Source: Seriola aureovittata
Lineage: Eukaryota > Chordata > Actinopteri > Carangiformes > Carangidae
Reading direction: 5' to 3'
NCBI RefSeq assembly: GCF_021018895.1
Contig: NC_079371.1
Location: 7,274,501-7,338,500, forward strand
Length of the DNA stretch: 64,000 nucleotides
Shown: piece after piece, positions 52,600 through 64,000 of the stretch
How positions within the stretch are numbered: position 1 is the stretch's first letter
Layout of the letters: each line of letters opens with the position of its first letter
Position numbers and translations under genes: made by a program
The notes under the pieces: generated by a model
The model's input: the letters and a program-made list of their open reading frames with translations, nothing else
Database searches by the model: none
What the model was told of the DNA's origin: nothing

Positions 52600-53400
52600 A
52601 TTATAAAAGTAATCCGAGCATGAACAAGTCCTAACAGATTATCCTTTGCTGTTGGTGGGAGGCCTCTAGAAAGCTCATTAGCATGCTTCATTTATCTATA
52701 TCATGTGTGTCAAAGTGAGTGTCAGGGTGGGCGTTCACGTAGTGGCTTATTCCCACCTTAACAACTCTGTTGTAACGGAGCTCAGGTGGCCCGAGTGTAC
52801 TAGAAAACCTGCTTGATATTCATCCTGCATACCTGGGCTAATCCATTATGCATTGGTATTGTTATACTCCTTTTTACTTTCACCTTTTATTAGAAAGGCC
52901 AACTTTCTCTGCTGCTGCTCTAAGTATAAGCTAAATGAAGGATTCCATTTGAGTTGTGGTTATTGACATGCAATAACCAAAGGATTACACCTGTCTTAGT
53001 GTGGAAATGTCATCCAATATAAGCAGAAGGAATGTATTTGGATGACCCATGAGTATACATGGCGACTATTCCCAAGAATGTTAAACCTGCTGGGAGCAAA
53101 TTATAACTGAACTATACCATGGAAAAGAGAATTTGCATCTCCCCTTGTTAACTGGTCCCTAATTATCTTTATTCTTTAGTTATTGGAGCAGACGGGATAG
53201 AGCACCGTGTCCTCTCTATTAAATCAACTGTCTGGGGAGTTTTTTAGCTATAGGTTAATGAACTGCAGAATATCAGGCAGAATGCAATCACAGCTCAGCC
53301 AATATTACCAACAATATGATGTTTCTGAGCATGTGCATCAGGGCTGGGGAAAGTCAGCTCTCAGGGGAGCATACCCCTGTAGTTTCAGAAATGTATAATT
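52600..53400. promoter_or_regulatory. Possible conserved noncoding block
   Basis: Repeat-free with words such as CTCATTAGCATGCTTCATTT, GGCTAATCCATTATGC and GGTTATTGACATGCAATAAC. No coding frame. Confidence 0.3.
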
Positions 53401-54682
53401 AGCAACAGTGCCATGGTGGTTTTCCCCTATTGAATGCTCAATATTTCAAATCATCTGCCCTTGTTGCCACACAGATGTCTCTGGCTGGGGGATATTATCA
53501 AGTACTCTCATTACAATGCATGACATGTTTTACAGAGCTCAGTTAGTATAAGATTTGCGTAGCCTTTGGCTTGTCAAATGATTCTATAATTGATTAGATT
53601 AATACTGATCAGTGCTAACATGGAGCACAGGGTGGACCGATGTCAGTGTAGAGCAGATAATTGGATATTGTGAGTTAGTGTGAATGCATTATCAGATTAA
53701 ATGGTTTTAAAATTGTTATTCAAGTAATGTAATAGTCATACTTTCTAATTTTCTAAAGGAAACAACCACTTATTTGATTTATTTGAATTGTGATGGATGA
53801 GTAGAAATGCACAGTATGATATATTTCTTATCAACAGAACGTACTGTCAGATATATAATATGTTACAATGGCCAATATAGTTAATGATGCCTGTCATGTG
53901 AATACTGTATGACCTGAATAAAAACGCTGCTTGTCAGACATTACACCGATTAGAAATGTGTTGTATTTTGTCGCAAACACATTCCATATAAGGACTTGTT
54001 TTGTTTTTACAGAAGACGTTTTCAAGGTCCATGAATTTATAAAACTGCCATTACATGCTACTGCCAGCGAAACACACAGTTGCCTTACAGAGAAGCCTTT
54101 AGAACAGAAGATCATGCTGATGTCACAGATGATACACTACACTGGGTATGAAACTGGGTATTTTTCCTGCCAAAGTCACTCACTCTATGCTTTTGAGAAC
54201 ATCTGGGAAGATGAATAAAAAGTGATGTTAAAATCATGTAAACATCAGCTTTAATACACTTGTTAATACACTCCTAAAGACTTGGTACTCTCGCCTTGAC
54301 TCCTCTCTCATGCTCTGATCCTCTCCTCCATTGGCAACTTCAGCTCAGTCCTTACAAATTAACCGCATCCCGTCAGTAACATGAATTAACATGTTTTCCC
54401 ATATTAGAAGAACTAATGATGTCTGCACTTTGTACTGTTTCACCTGTCCTTGCAAACTCTCTTTTTTAAAATAATCTGTGATTTGAGACATTTCTGGAAA
54501 AAAAAAAAAAAAAAACATACACGATAGGATATAACGTTAATTTAGGGAAACTTTTGAAGAAGCTAGGTGTGCTTGGATTTAAAAGAGATAATATTCATTG
54601 CTGTTGTGGCGCACAGCCACAATTGCAGTTACAAACGTCAAATCCACCAAGTACCGAGAAAATAAGTACTAAAACTTTGTCT
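53401..54682. other. No confirmed gene
   Basis: A 95-codon frame (53,931-54,218) is crossed by a good acceptor-like TTGTTTTGTTTTTACAG near 54,011, and its stop overlaps AATAAA. The peptide is not recognised. An A18 run lies at 54,498-54,515. Confidence 0.45.
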
Positions 54683-54725
54683 GGAGGCGGAGGCGGCACA
54701 AAATATGACGGAGGTGGCCGCCTCC
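54683..54725. repeat. GC-rich hairpin, probable dispersed-element core
   Basis: GGAGGCGG at 54,683-54,690 pairs with CCGCCTCC at 54,718-54,725 around an AT-rich loop. The flanks (AATTCTCTATGCAGGAAAA) resemble a fish repeat I recall only loosely. Confidence 0.4.
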
Positions 54726-55956
54726 CAATTCTCTATGCAGGAAAAACCATGTGAAAGCGATATGTGGATTAGTTGAGTTTGTTGTTTATTACACAATCTT
54801 TACCCTCTAACTCTCCATAGACCTAGCCACACATCCCGGAGTGTAGATGACAGAAACTCAACCATTTAGATTGAACCTTTTCAATCGCCAGCAAAAGCAG
54901 TGACGACATAGGATGGTTTTTACTGAAAACAAAAACAAAACACTCCTGCCTGGCTTAGCTATCAGTTGACCTACTGTGCTTTTGTAACTCTGTTGGCCTC
55001 CCCAAGGCCTAAATATGCATGTTGGTGGGTGTTCGCCTTATTCAACCAACCACTCTAAAATGAGGAATGTGGCCACAGTTTAGTTGTATTCCACTCCCTT
55101 TCATATTTAGTACCAAGAGTGTGATTAGCACCTACGCCATGAGAAGCTCAGTCTATTGAAATGATCAGTTTGTCCATCGCCAGCCAATGCTCTGACAGAA
55201 TATGGACTTTCTCTCTTGCTCTGTGGTGGCTCTTCTTTGCTGGCAGGCTCGAGCCTTGGGCATGGTAGCAAACAACCTCTTGCTGTTCTATGGACTCACT
55301 CCCCACTGGCAACATGAGGCCATGTGTGTGGGAAGTAGCATAGCTGATGGCGGTTTCCTGACTATCAGCTTGCTTCGATGATCAGAAAGAGCCAAGTTCT
55401 TGCTATCGCACAAAGTGGTATCTTATTCTCCTTTATCACTGGACTGGTTCCTTCCCCTCAGTCAGCATTGTGTATAAAAGGCCCAAAAAGTTTGAAAGAG
55501 GGACCTCAAGGACATCCCAGTTTTACAGAGGGACAGCATGGAGTCTGCTTATCAGGAAAGACCATCAAAGTTTGTGATTTACATATAATATTGTGACTAA
55601 GCTATTGGGTTAGCCATGGCTTTTTAAAGCAAGCACAGTTATCAACTAATGCAGCAGCACTGCCACTTTAAAAGGAAAATAATGCCCAGTAGTTAATAGT
55701 TTGTCTCCTCTTGTCACAGTCTACTCTCTCTCCTTCAGGTAGGTTTCAATATGCAGTATCAACATTTAGTGCCATCACTGTCCTGCAAGCCTCAAGGCAG
55801 AGATTTCAGAATGGAGTATTTTTTATTACTCAAGTTCTTCAAGTAATCGTTTCAGCCCAGATTGATTATTGATTAGGTAGATCTAGAGAGATGCTTTATC
55901 TGCAAATCATGGAGCCATGCATATGATGAGGGGCCATAGAAATAAATTACTTTATT
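54726..55956. other. No gene seen
   Basis: Unique-looking sequence with random short frames. Confidence 0.5.
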
Positions 55957-55974
55957 AAAAAAAAAAAAAAAAAA
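55957..55974. repeat. A18 tract
   Basis: An uninterrupted run of A after TTTATT, with ATTAAATTAAAT following. Confidence 0.95.
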
Positions 55975-56306
55975 TTAAATTAAATACCAACTTAGCACTA
56001 TTGTTGAGCATTGGCAGGTTATTATTGGCTATCAGAAATTAACAAAAATATTAGTATTAAAAAATGTTAAAAAGTTACCCCCTATGCAGGGAAGGACAGC
56101 TAATATTGATACAGTATCAAAATTGACTATCAATTTAGAACACTGATTAATAATTAGTAAAAGTTGAAGGATTTGGAGTTCTGCAGAGTAGAGGCCAACA
56201 ACATACACTCTTGTGCAACATTAAATAGAGCAGCAGGTATATTAAAGGCATTTATTAAAAGAATAACAAAAGTAAAACACACAATATCTAAAGCAAGCAA
56301 GTGGTA

Positions 56307-56720
56307 CTATATACAAGTGTGTGTCTGTTCACGTAGGCTAAAGGATGCCAGGTTAAACGACAAGTTACATGTAAGACCTAATCTTGGATGCGCTACAAGT
56401 ATAGCAAGGCAGGTTCTCACATCCATGCCGTGAAGAAAGTGCAGTGCAGCAGTCTGCTCTGAGCAGGCCTGCAAAGAACAGGAACACTCTTCCAGGTAGC
56501 AGCAGTGCACAGGGGCACAAGCTGGTTGTTTGTTGGTTTGGTGACACCCTGGGTCACATGTCACACAGCGACCAATAATAGCTGATTGTTCGGTCCCTGA
56601 GTGGGATTCACACCGAGGTGTGAAAAGTATTCTGGGGGTTGAAATGGCATCATGTCTGTAGAACAAAGAGGCCCAACGAAATCCAATCTGCATGTCACTA
56701 TTCAAAGTGTCAAAGGTCAC
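56307..56720 (-). other. 137-codon open frame, minus strand (status unknown)
   Basis: The longest frame in the window that is not low-complexity. The protein would be 137 residues with about 14 cysteines and no recognised domain, signal peptide or motif. On the minus strand an AATAAA occurs about 55 bp past the stop (TTTATT on + near 56,252), which would fit a short transcript or retrocopy end. No promoter or splice evidence. Chance remains likely. Confidence 0.2.
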
Positions 56721-58585
56721 TATTAGATTTATTTTGATCCCTACATTCTAATCAACACAGCACACACTATTCATCAAGTCGCAGATGCCTTGAAGTTCCA
56801 AGGCAATACCACTGATTAGTATTTCTGATAAAGGTTCTGCATAATTTTCAGTGTAACAGCAGGTCCAGCGCTTCTGTTGTTTTCATTTATTTGGTTCATG
56901 TGACTGAATCTCCGAGGACTCACTGTCATCTTATGGCCATCTCCTCCCCAGCTGGTCCACAGGTGGCTAAGCACACTTCGCTCTTATTTGTCTGGCCTGC
57001 CTGTTCAATATTAGCCTTCTCTCCACCGCGGAACAGCGCCTGATATTGTTATGAGAGGGGAGCATGGAATCAAGAAGACCGAAAAAGGCATTTGGCCGGC
57101 ATTTCCCACCTTGGCTAAGCCCAGCTCCTGGTGCCTGGGCCAGACTGTTCCGTTTCTGTTTGAGCATTGATGATGACACTGTTCCAGGTCTCCACCTGTG
57201 TCCTCCTCCTCTGATCAGTGCGGTGACCATGCTGGGAAGGGATAAGCAACAGCAGGATGCTCTCATCTTTCCCTAGTCTTTCCGCACTGATAAGCATAGA
57301 GAGATTATCAGGATTGCAAGGTGTTAGAATCTCAATCTTTTATGCTTGACCTAAGATCGATGTACATATGTCTGTTTGACTCGAGTACTTCAGCTCTGGC
57401 CATGCATACTCAAACTTTTATTTTGGCATTGAAAAAAAACATTACAAATCAATTTGTAAGTATTTATGTGAAATACTTTAAGAAATTTCACTGTAAAAAA
57501 AAAAAAAAAAGAGAAAAAATAAAAAGGTTCATCAATAAAGATAGCCTTGTTTTTTGTCCCAAAGATCCATCTCATGCTGGTATTATCAGTACCATGAAGG
57601 TGTTTTTATTCATTTATTTATTCATTTGTTTTTTTTTTCTCGGCACACTTGTTAAACTTTCTTATCCTGCTGATTCTCTAAATGGTATTTTTACACGTGT
57701 ATAAAAAAGTTCACCTCACTGATTGACTCCAAGGCTAAATGTTGGTCAAGGTTTGAGGATTGCGAGTGTTGTTTCTGGTTGCTTCATACAAGCAAAACCA
57801 TATAATGTGTGTTCATTTTCCACACCAAAAATGAATTGTATTGATGCATTGTGCGCACATACACAAATTTTCTGAATTATTGATGTGTTTTCACGTAAAA
57901 CAACAGCGCAATGCTTCCATACAGCGACTACCTGTCATTAAGACAGGCTACCCTATCATAGTGACTGTATCGTCTCGTCCTCCTCCTCCTCCCTCCAAAG
58001 CCTCAGACAAACTCAGACACAGTCTTAGATTCTCCCTTCCCAGTCTCAGTTCTGTCTGCACATGATAAGCGCTCTGAGCTGCACTTGCCACTTGGGTTGA
58101 TTGCCCGGAGCTCAGTTCAACCCCTATTTGTCATCATGTGATTTATATAATTTACAGACAAGAACTGTTAAATTTGTGCTGAAGAAAAGCCAATACACAC
58201 TTATTTTTAAATGACACCATAGGAATCTGTTTCTCCTCTAGGAGCCTTAATTTGACTGGGCATGCTGTGAAAGTAGTGCAAGTAAACAGGTTTAAGTTGA
58301 CATCATCTGAACTTTATACAGAAAGGTGCGATATTCTCAGTGCCCAATGCTCGTCACTGATTGTTAAATGTGATGCCTACCATAAAATGTGGGTATATTA
58401 TAATTGTTCCCATGAAAAGAAAGAAGAAATTATCTACAAGTAACATTTATAAAAACCAGTTAATACATTTGGTCTTTAAAATGAGTGAAATGCACAGTAT
58501 AACCTTTTCAGGAATGTCCTGCTCATGTTTTTCTCAAATATGCTTCATTTGCAACTTGCACGGGCCTTTAGCTGTGTTTGCAACT
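56721..58585. other. No gene seen
   Basis: Includes a balanced repeat-free block at about 56,900-57,310 and an A16 run at 57,495-57,510. The 127-codon frame at 57,321-57,704 spans that A-run and is treated as chance. Confidence 0.5.
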
Positions 58586-58619
58586 CTTAGCTAGCTTGCT
58601 TACTGCTTTGCTAGCTAAG
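58586..58619. repeat. Perfect 10-bp inverted repeat (hairpin)
   Basis: CTTAGCTAGC and GCTAGCTAAG are exact reverse complements separated by 14 nt. No poly-U follows and no gene is adjacent. Confidence 0.8.
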
Positions 58620-59148
58620 CACAGTCATTTACAAAACACAAAAAATGCAGTTTTTTTAAGACTTCCATCAGTACATGATGACACTGCAAGAAGCAAATGC
58701 ATGATACTCATGCCTTCAGTTACATGACATGAGCACAGTGAGCAAAGCGGCATTCACTAGTGGAACAGAGCATTCATCTGTTTCTCCGTCTGTCTTATCT
58801 ATCTAAATGCATAATTTTTACTACAGTGATATCAAGCACCCAACATTAAGGTGGAGGCACAGACAAGTGTCCGGTGTAGATGGGCATGGGTGGATAGATG
58901 GATGCAAGGATGTAGAAGAAGATGGAGGCATGGCATGTTCCTGGGGGGTGGGGGGACTTTGCAGTACCTAGTCCAAATAATGGGGGAGGCCAGCTGGGGC
59001 TTTTGGCAAACATATTTAGGACCTAGTGGCAGACCCTGAGCCCCTGAACTAATCCTGTTGCAGGTGATTATGTGGAGAGAATTTGAGAAATAGGCAGAAG
59101 ACTACACCCACTGCTCCCTTCCCCTATGCTTCCTGTATGCTGCTGTGG

Positions 59149-59237
59149 TGGCTCTTTAAAAGAGCATTGAAGGTTCAATAAAGTTAAATAAAATAATAAA
59201 ATAGAAAATAAAATGTGAACAAAAAAAAAAAAAAAAA
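59149..59237 (+). other. Short dyad, four AATAAA hexamers and A17: retroposed 3' end?
   Basis: GTGGCTCTTTAAAAGAGC contains the palindrome GCTCTTTAAAAGAGC at 59,151-59,165, reminiscent of histone mRNA 3' stem-loops. AATAAA occurs at 59,177, 59,187, 59,195 and 59,207, and an A17 run follows at 59,221-59,237. A genomic A-tail just past a polyadenylation signal suggests a retroposed transcript, but upstream sequence shows no recognisable coding relic. Confidence 0.35.
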
Positions 59238-60067
59238 TCACATGAATACAATAGTATGATATCAATTTCCATGGCCAATGTCAAAGAGTGTTGCTGTCAT
59301 CACGGCCGGATCATTATGTTCCATAAAAGAAAATATTTACCACTCAATGTCTCACCTTGAGGCTAAATAGGATTAGATGCACATGTTTACAAACCTGCTA
59401 TTCTTTAAGCACACACACCCTGAAAAAGGACTATCAAAAGGACTCAAAATTGTATTGTGGGGACTTTAAACTGGTTAATTTAGATTTATTTAAATGGCAG
59501 CGTGCAGGTGTGCTGATGCATGAAAGAACACAAGCTCTTGACTGTCTAGCTTGGCTTCTGCCTTGTCTGCAATTACACAAACCAAACAGTTGTTCAGACC
59601 CCTGGGAAAACATGGTATAGTAGCCCATCACAGTGGGAACTGCAGGACGGAGTACTGCATATTTCTACAAAACTCATTGTATAGAATAGATACATCTTGA
59701 TAATGTGACAATGTGACTCTGCATCTCTTTCAAATAATGAAAACCCATCATTAAGATTTCAGTCTACAGGAAGTTTGGGATGGCAATTAAAAGCAATTAG
59801 CACAAACTATGGAGTTAGAAGAGCCTTTCTGTGTGGGTTGAAGAACAAAATCAAGGCACACCATTTAAGCCCCAGGGGGCCCTAAAATTACTTCTTTTCA
59901 GGTTACCTAAAGATATTCAAAAGGCAAATAACAAAACGGTCTTTTTTTCCCTTTCTCCTATTCTCTTTGAGTGGCAGGTACAGCCTGTGACAAACAGGGC
60001 TTGTAACATGCTCTAAATCTGTCAGGGCTGATTGCACTGGCCTCATTTGATGTTAACGGCTACACTG
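59238..60067. other. No gene seen
   Basis: AT-rich unique sequence. Confidence 0.55.
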
Positions 60068-60085
60068 AAAAAAAAAAAAAAAAAA
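60068..60085. repeat. A18 tract
   Basis: An uninterrupted run of A after TACACTG. Confidence 0.95.
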
Positions 60086-60248
60086 CCAAAAGAACATTCA
60101 GACACCACGCCTAGTTGATGAGATTATGAGCCAAAATGTGTGATTAAAGATTAAATCTATTTGGCCTCCCATATAGCCATATGGGCTTTCACTGGATTGT
60201 AAAGTAACCTTTCCATAGGGTCCTAATCCTGTGGCAGATTATATACAG

Positions 60249-60300
60249 TATACAGGGGGTCCAAAAGTGTCAGACCACTTTCATTTGAATGGGAGCAGTG
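60249..60300. mobile_element. Possible DNA-transposon terminal fragment
   Basis: TATACAGGGGGTCCAAAAGT followed by GTCAGACCACTTTCA resembles the ends of Tc1/mariner-like elements that begin CAG next to a TA. Only one end is visible. Confidence 0.3.
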
Positions 60301-60329
60301 TAGATGTTTCAGTGCACACAGTTAAAAGG

Positions 60330-60416
60330 ATGGCAAGGCAAGGCAAATGAATTTGTATAGCACATTATCATATACAGAGGTCATTCAATGTGCTTAACAG
60401 AAATAAAAAGCATAAA
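60330..60416 (+). repeat. Teleost dispersed repeat ('tttgtatagcaca' type)
   Basis: GGCAAGGCAAGGCAAATGAA, TTTGTATAGCACATTATCAT, ACAGAGGTCATTCAATGTGC and AGAAATAAAAAGCATAAAAT match a widely dispersed fish repeat, probably a retroelement 3' tail. Class not assigned. Confidence 0.65.
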
Positions 60417-60448
60417 ATATGGATGGATGGATAGATGAATAGATAGAT
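60417..60448. repeat. (GGAT)n/(GATA)n simple repeat
   Basis: Short GGAT then GATA units directly after the dispersed repeat, in a typical tail position. Confidence 0.85.
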
Positions 60449-62793
60449 TTTGACTAACCAGTAGCTTAGTGTATAGATTTTATTTTCACTTATCTTTTCC
60501 CATTACATCATGTTCATATTTATCCTTAAACCTCTCAGGTGTCCACATCACATTCTTCACATTCTTCATGCACTCGCAATCTACCGCTAAAGAACGTCGC
60601 ATTACTTTCCACATTGGAACTCAATGTTCGCCAGTGAATGAGATCCAGGCAGCATTACAGTTCCATTAAAACTGTAAGCCAATGCAAATTGGCTTACATA
60701 TAGTATATGAACATAGGTTTGTTGCAGACAGGTATGCAACAACATCCTCCGATATGAACAATTCACATAATCTGTTTGGTTTTCTTTTCAGTTTCTTCAT
60801 ACAGCAGCTTTGTTCTTCTTTTAGTTTTCTACTTTTGCTTATTTATCCTGTAGTTTATGTTTTTTTTATAATAAAACAATGGTCAATCAACATGATCCTG
60901 TAGTTGTCAGTGTGCGCTGACAGTAAAGTGACCAAGAACAGTGGTCAACACAAAGCAAGTTAACACAAGTGTTAGCTCCTAATCAGCTCAAAATCCTTCT
61001 GGTTACTGAATAGGATGTTTTATTTACAAGGACATGCAATCGTACAGTTTTAATGAAAAATTCACATTGACCAGGATGACATTGACTCCTCAGGAACTGA
61101 GGTAAATATTACTCAGTCTGATTCAATGTAGTGAAAAATTCATCCTTCTCAGGGAATGGATGAAAATTTACCCATCGTCTGTGTTTACTACTGTTGGTGT
61201 TGCAATGGATTTAATCTCCTGGGGTATATCAGATTCACTGTCTAAGATAAAAAGTAAATAAATAGTAAATGATTTATTTGTAAAAAAGTCAAAATATCAA
61301 ATCTATATCCCTGGAATGGATTGTATCCAAACAGCTTTAAATCGCAGTACATTGCATCATTACAAATTTATATCATTTTTGTATTAGATCGTGGACTGTA
61401 TCTACTGTGCATGCATATCAAATCATCTGAGTGGGAGCGATACACACCCCTATCATCGACTTAACTTCTATTAAACTTTTACAGCTAAAGACAGTATCAA
61501 TAATGTAAGTAACAATTCAGATTTGAGCTCATGGAATTTAAAAACTGTAATCTTTCAAAACCACAATTCAAATATAAAAAAACATAATTGTTCAGCCCTA
61601 TGTGATCTCATACTGGATTTCTGCAATTTCCGGCCAGTTATGGCTCATAGTCCAGCTAATAAACATAATGATTTCAATGTCTTTTTATAGTTCATTTGAC
61701 TGGACAAATGCTGACTGCCAAGAATGTAATACAATACAACATAATGGAAATACAACATTGATCTTAATCAAATGATCTCACAGCTCCACATTCTTTACTT
61801 AAAAGTTTTAGAGGAAGCGCATGATGCAACTAAGAAAATAGAATCTATTTAAAATAATGCTCATATCTATCAAAATTATATGTGGGGTCTGGAAGGAGGT
61901 GGGCTATAGTTGGTGGGGTCACTCTTGCCATTTTATAGACAGTGCCAGACATCATCCTTCCTAAAGGCTTAACCAGCTAAAAATGCTCACAAGCTAGCTG
62001 TCACTCAACTCAGCAAATAATCTTCTCCAGACCCCGGCCAACCAAAACTCCCTGCCAAAGCATTTTACTCTCAGTGCTATTAGAGGATTTACTTACGTGA
62101 CTGTTTGACTTAATTTTTTTGGCACTTCTTTTATCTTACTTTTGTCTTGTCTGTCAAACCCCCTGTCTAGTCATGTTTTGCTTAAATTTAATCGAAGTTG
62201 GTTAGTTTGAACAAATATAATGGGATTTAAAAATGTACCCAATAAGATTTGACCAGAAATGCAGTACGGGATATGTTGTCTGCCTGAAGGGGTAAATGAC
62301 ATAATCTAAAAGGTTGTTGTGCTGCGCACAATCCATTGCATGTGCTGTCTGTTTGGTTGACGTTTATTGTTTGACTTGGTTTTCCAATTCAGTTTTATAT
62401 TCAGTAATGTTCAGAGATTGTTTTGCTCTTTTTTTCTCCTTCACTGGGAACTGTAAGTAAGGTGAGTAGGTTTCTGCTTTCCAATGATGTGACAGTCACA
62501 TGGAGACATTGATCGTGATGGGTGAGATTGTGTCTCTCTCCACCTGTAGTATTATGATGCTTTTCAGTGAAGAAGGAGAACAAAAGCATGTAACATCCAG
62601 TAGACACACAGGGCCTCTCATAACAAGATAAAGTGAGAAATATAGGGATTTATAGAAAAGGATTAGTCTTGGCTGGTAATACATTTGGTCATTTTGCTTC
62701 ATGAGGGTTCTAAAATTAAAGCTTCATATGACATCTCATGGATTCAGAATTCATTTTGAGGCATTTATTTCAGTCTCTGCCCCTCTCTCTACT

Positions 62794-62798
<5 letters not shown>
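60449..62798. other. No gene seen
   Basis: AT-rich unique-looking sequence. I find no repeat or coding frame to support. Confidence 0.6.

Positions 62799-62830
<32 letters not shown>
62799..62830. repeat. (CT)n microsatellite
   Basis: About 32 bp of CT. Confidence 0.95.
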
Positions 62831-62831
<1 letters not shown>

Positions 62832-63419
62832 CCAGAGCCAAGCCAAAGGGTCAGTGATTAAATGATGTATTCTGTGGGATTCATCAGCCAGGTGGTGTAC
62901 AACGCATCTGTTGTGTTAGTCTTCCAGACACGGTCTTATCCATGGCAAGCCTGCGATGCAGGAATGGTCTCAGCTGCTGTGTTCCCATTTATTTATTGTC
63001 ATGTATTGGACATCTATTTGTACAGTTTTTCCACAAAACACAAACTGGTTTAATTGCTACAACCACCACTAGCTTTCCACACTTCCCTCTCTGACATCCA
63101 TCCGTGATAATATCCACATTTAGTGCAAGTTTTAGAGCAAGATTTTTCACTACAACATGCAAGTACACACCATGGTATGTTTTAATTCACTTCTGGTATT
63201 GGAAGCACAATATTCCATATCTGCCATGATGCCACGTCCTCCATTTATTATGAGGACATGCAAGTGACAATCATATTGAGAGCAACATCAATAAAAACAA
63301 TATCAAGCAGATATTATAATGAAACTGCTTTAAGTCGATAGGTTTGCACCTCTAAACCAAAAATCAAAACCGAACATTCTGTTTTGTCATCACTAGTGGT
63401 GCAAGCTGTTATCCACGTC
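62831..63419. other. No gene seen
   Basis: Unique-looking sequence with a random 63-codon frame at 62,862-63,053. Confidence 0.55.
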
Positions 63420-63562
63420 CAGTGACGGAAAGTAACCAGGTACTTTGACTAAAGTAATGCACTTAAGTACATTTTCTAGGCATTGAATGCAGGACTTGTA
63501 AAAGAGTATTTTACATTGTGATATTGCCACTCCTACTTATATAAAAGATTCTTTCACCACTA
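63420..63562. repeat. Teleost dispersed repeat ('aagtaac / cttaagtaca' type)
   Basis: CAGTGACGGAAAGTAACCAG, GCACTTAAGTACATTTTCTA, AAAGAGTATTTTACATTGTG and ATAAAAGATTCTTTCACCAC follow the order of a repeat very abundant in percomorph genomes. This copy has diverged. Confidence 0.7.
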
Positions 63563-64000
63563 ACTCAGCCAACATCAAAAGTTTGAAAACAGGATTGGAA
63601 CCTTCCGTCATTCTCACACTGACTTGTCAGCCTATTACTGAACTTAATTTACACTTGCTCTAGATTTGAACTTGCGATGTAATTACGATACCATTTTAAA
63701 ATGCAGCATCTTGTTTCAATCTGATTTCAGCAGTTAAAACTTTACTTTTAAAACATTCTGTACCATGTTCAGTATTTTTGCCTGTACCATCAACACAGAC
63801 AGATAAGAAATACTACTGATTCACATGAACACTTACTGACGGACGCTTTTGTGATAGTTTTTTTGGAAGACCTTTGATTTACTGTGCGGCATGCATCCGC
63901 TCAAGCTGCTTTTATGGTTTTGGGACATATATGTCAGCAAGTGCTTTTATTCATCATGTTTTTTTTTCCTACTGTCAAGCCTTGCCATAAGAGATTGAGA
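63563..64000. other. No gene seen
   Basis: AT-rich unique-looking sequence to the window end. Confidence 0.55.

Noticed and set aside
57321..57704. 127-codon frame, plus strand
   Set aside because: Spans an A16 run (poly-lysine) and is AT-driven. No domain.

Overview
The window reads as nuclear DNA from a teleost fish, probably a percomorph. It is AT-rich with no dense coding. Several short blocks match, by my recollection of consensus sequences, repeats dispersed through teleost genomes: V-SINE (DANA/mermaid-like) fragments around 9.4 and 15.1-15.5 kb, a 'gctaac / gttagc' repeat near 24.3 kb, a 'cacatgtc-aagtgtccttg' repeat near 35.95 kb, a 'tttgtatagcaca' repeat near 60.35 kb, and an 'aagtaac / cttaagtaca' repeat near 63.45 kb. 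No database was searched.

Layout. (1) 1-15,566 is satellite territory. A tandem array starts before the window and runs to about 8,835. It is built from a 20-bp core followed by a T-rich tail, giving 25-, 36- and 37-bp monomers in nested higher-order units. A second array with a different variant mix runs from about 9,633 to 14,280. Two diverged copies of a 0.55-0.75 kb interspersed unit (8,836-9,410 and 14,281-15,037) punctuate the arrays. Each is followed by a V-SINE piece, so the layout repeats with a period of about 5.4 kb. (2) 15,567-17,376 is single-copy-looking sequence leading to the best coding candidate, a short C-terminal exon on the + strand (17,377-17,515) with a strong acceptor, an in-frame stop and ATTAAA downstream. 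(3) 17,516-64,000 is about 46 kb without a convincing gene. It holds microsatellites, a few repeat fragments, A-tracts, and many 0.3-0.8 kb stretches of non-repetitive, balanced-composition sequence, some with homeodomain-type TAATTA cores. I infer that these could be conserved noncoding elements in a gene desert or a very large intron, but that needs alignment to other fish.

How it fits together. The simplest reading is the 3' end of a + strand gene whose upstream intron or flank carries the satellite, followed by a regulatory desert. Nothing resembles an operon, CRISPR array, phage or bacterial system. The most unusual content is the compound satellite with embedded V-SINE pieces and its duplicated spacer, in which one copy has undergone a large microsatellite expansion. 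Several exon-like or hairpin-like signals in the desert are recorded with low confidence.
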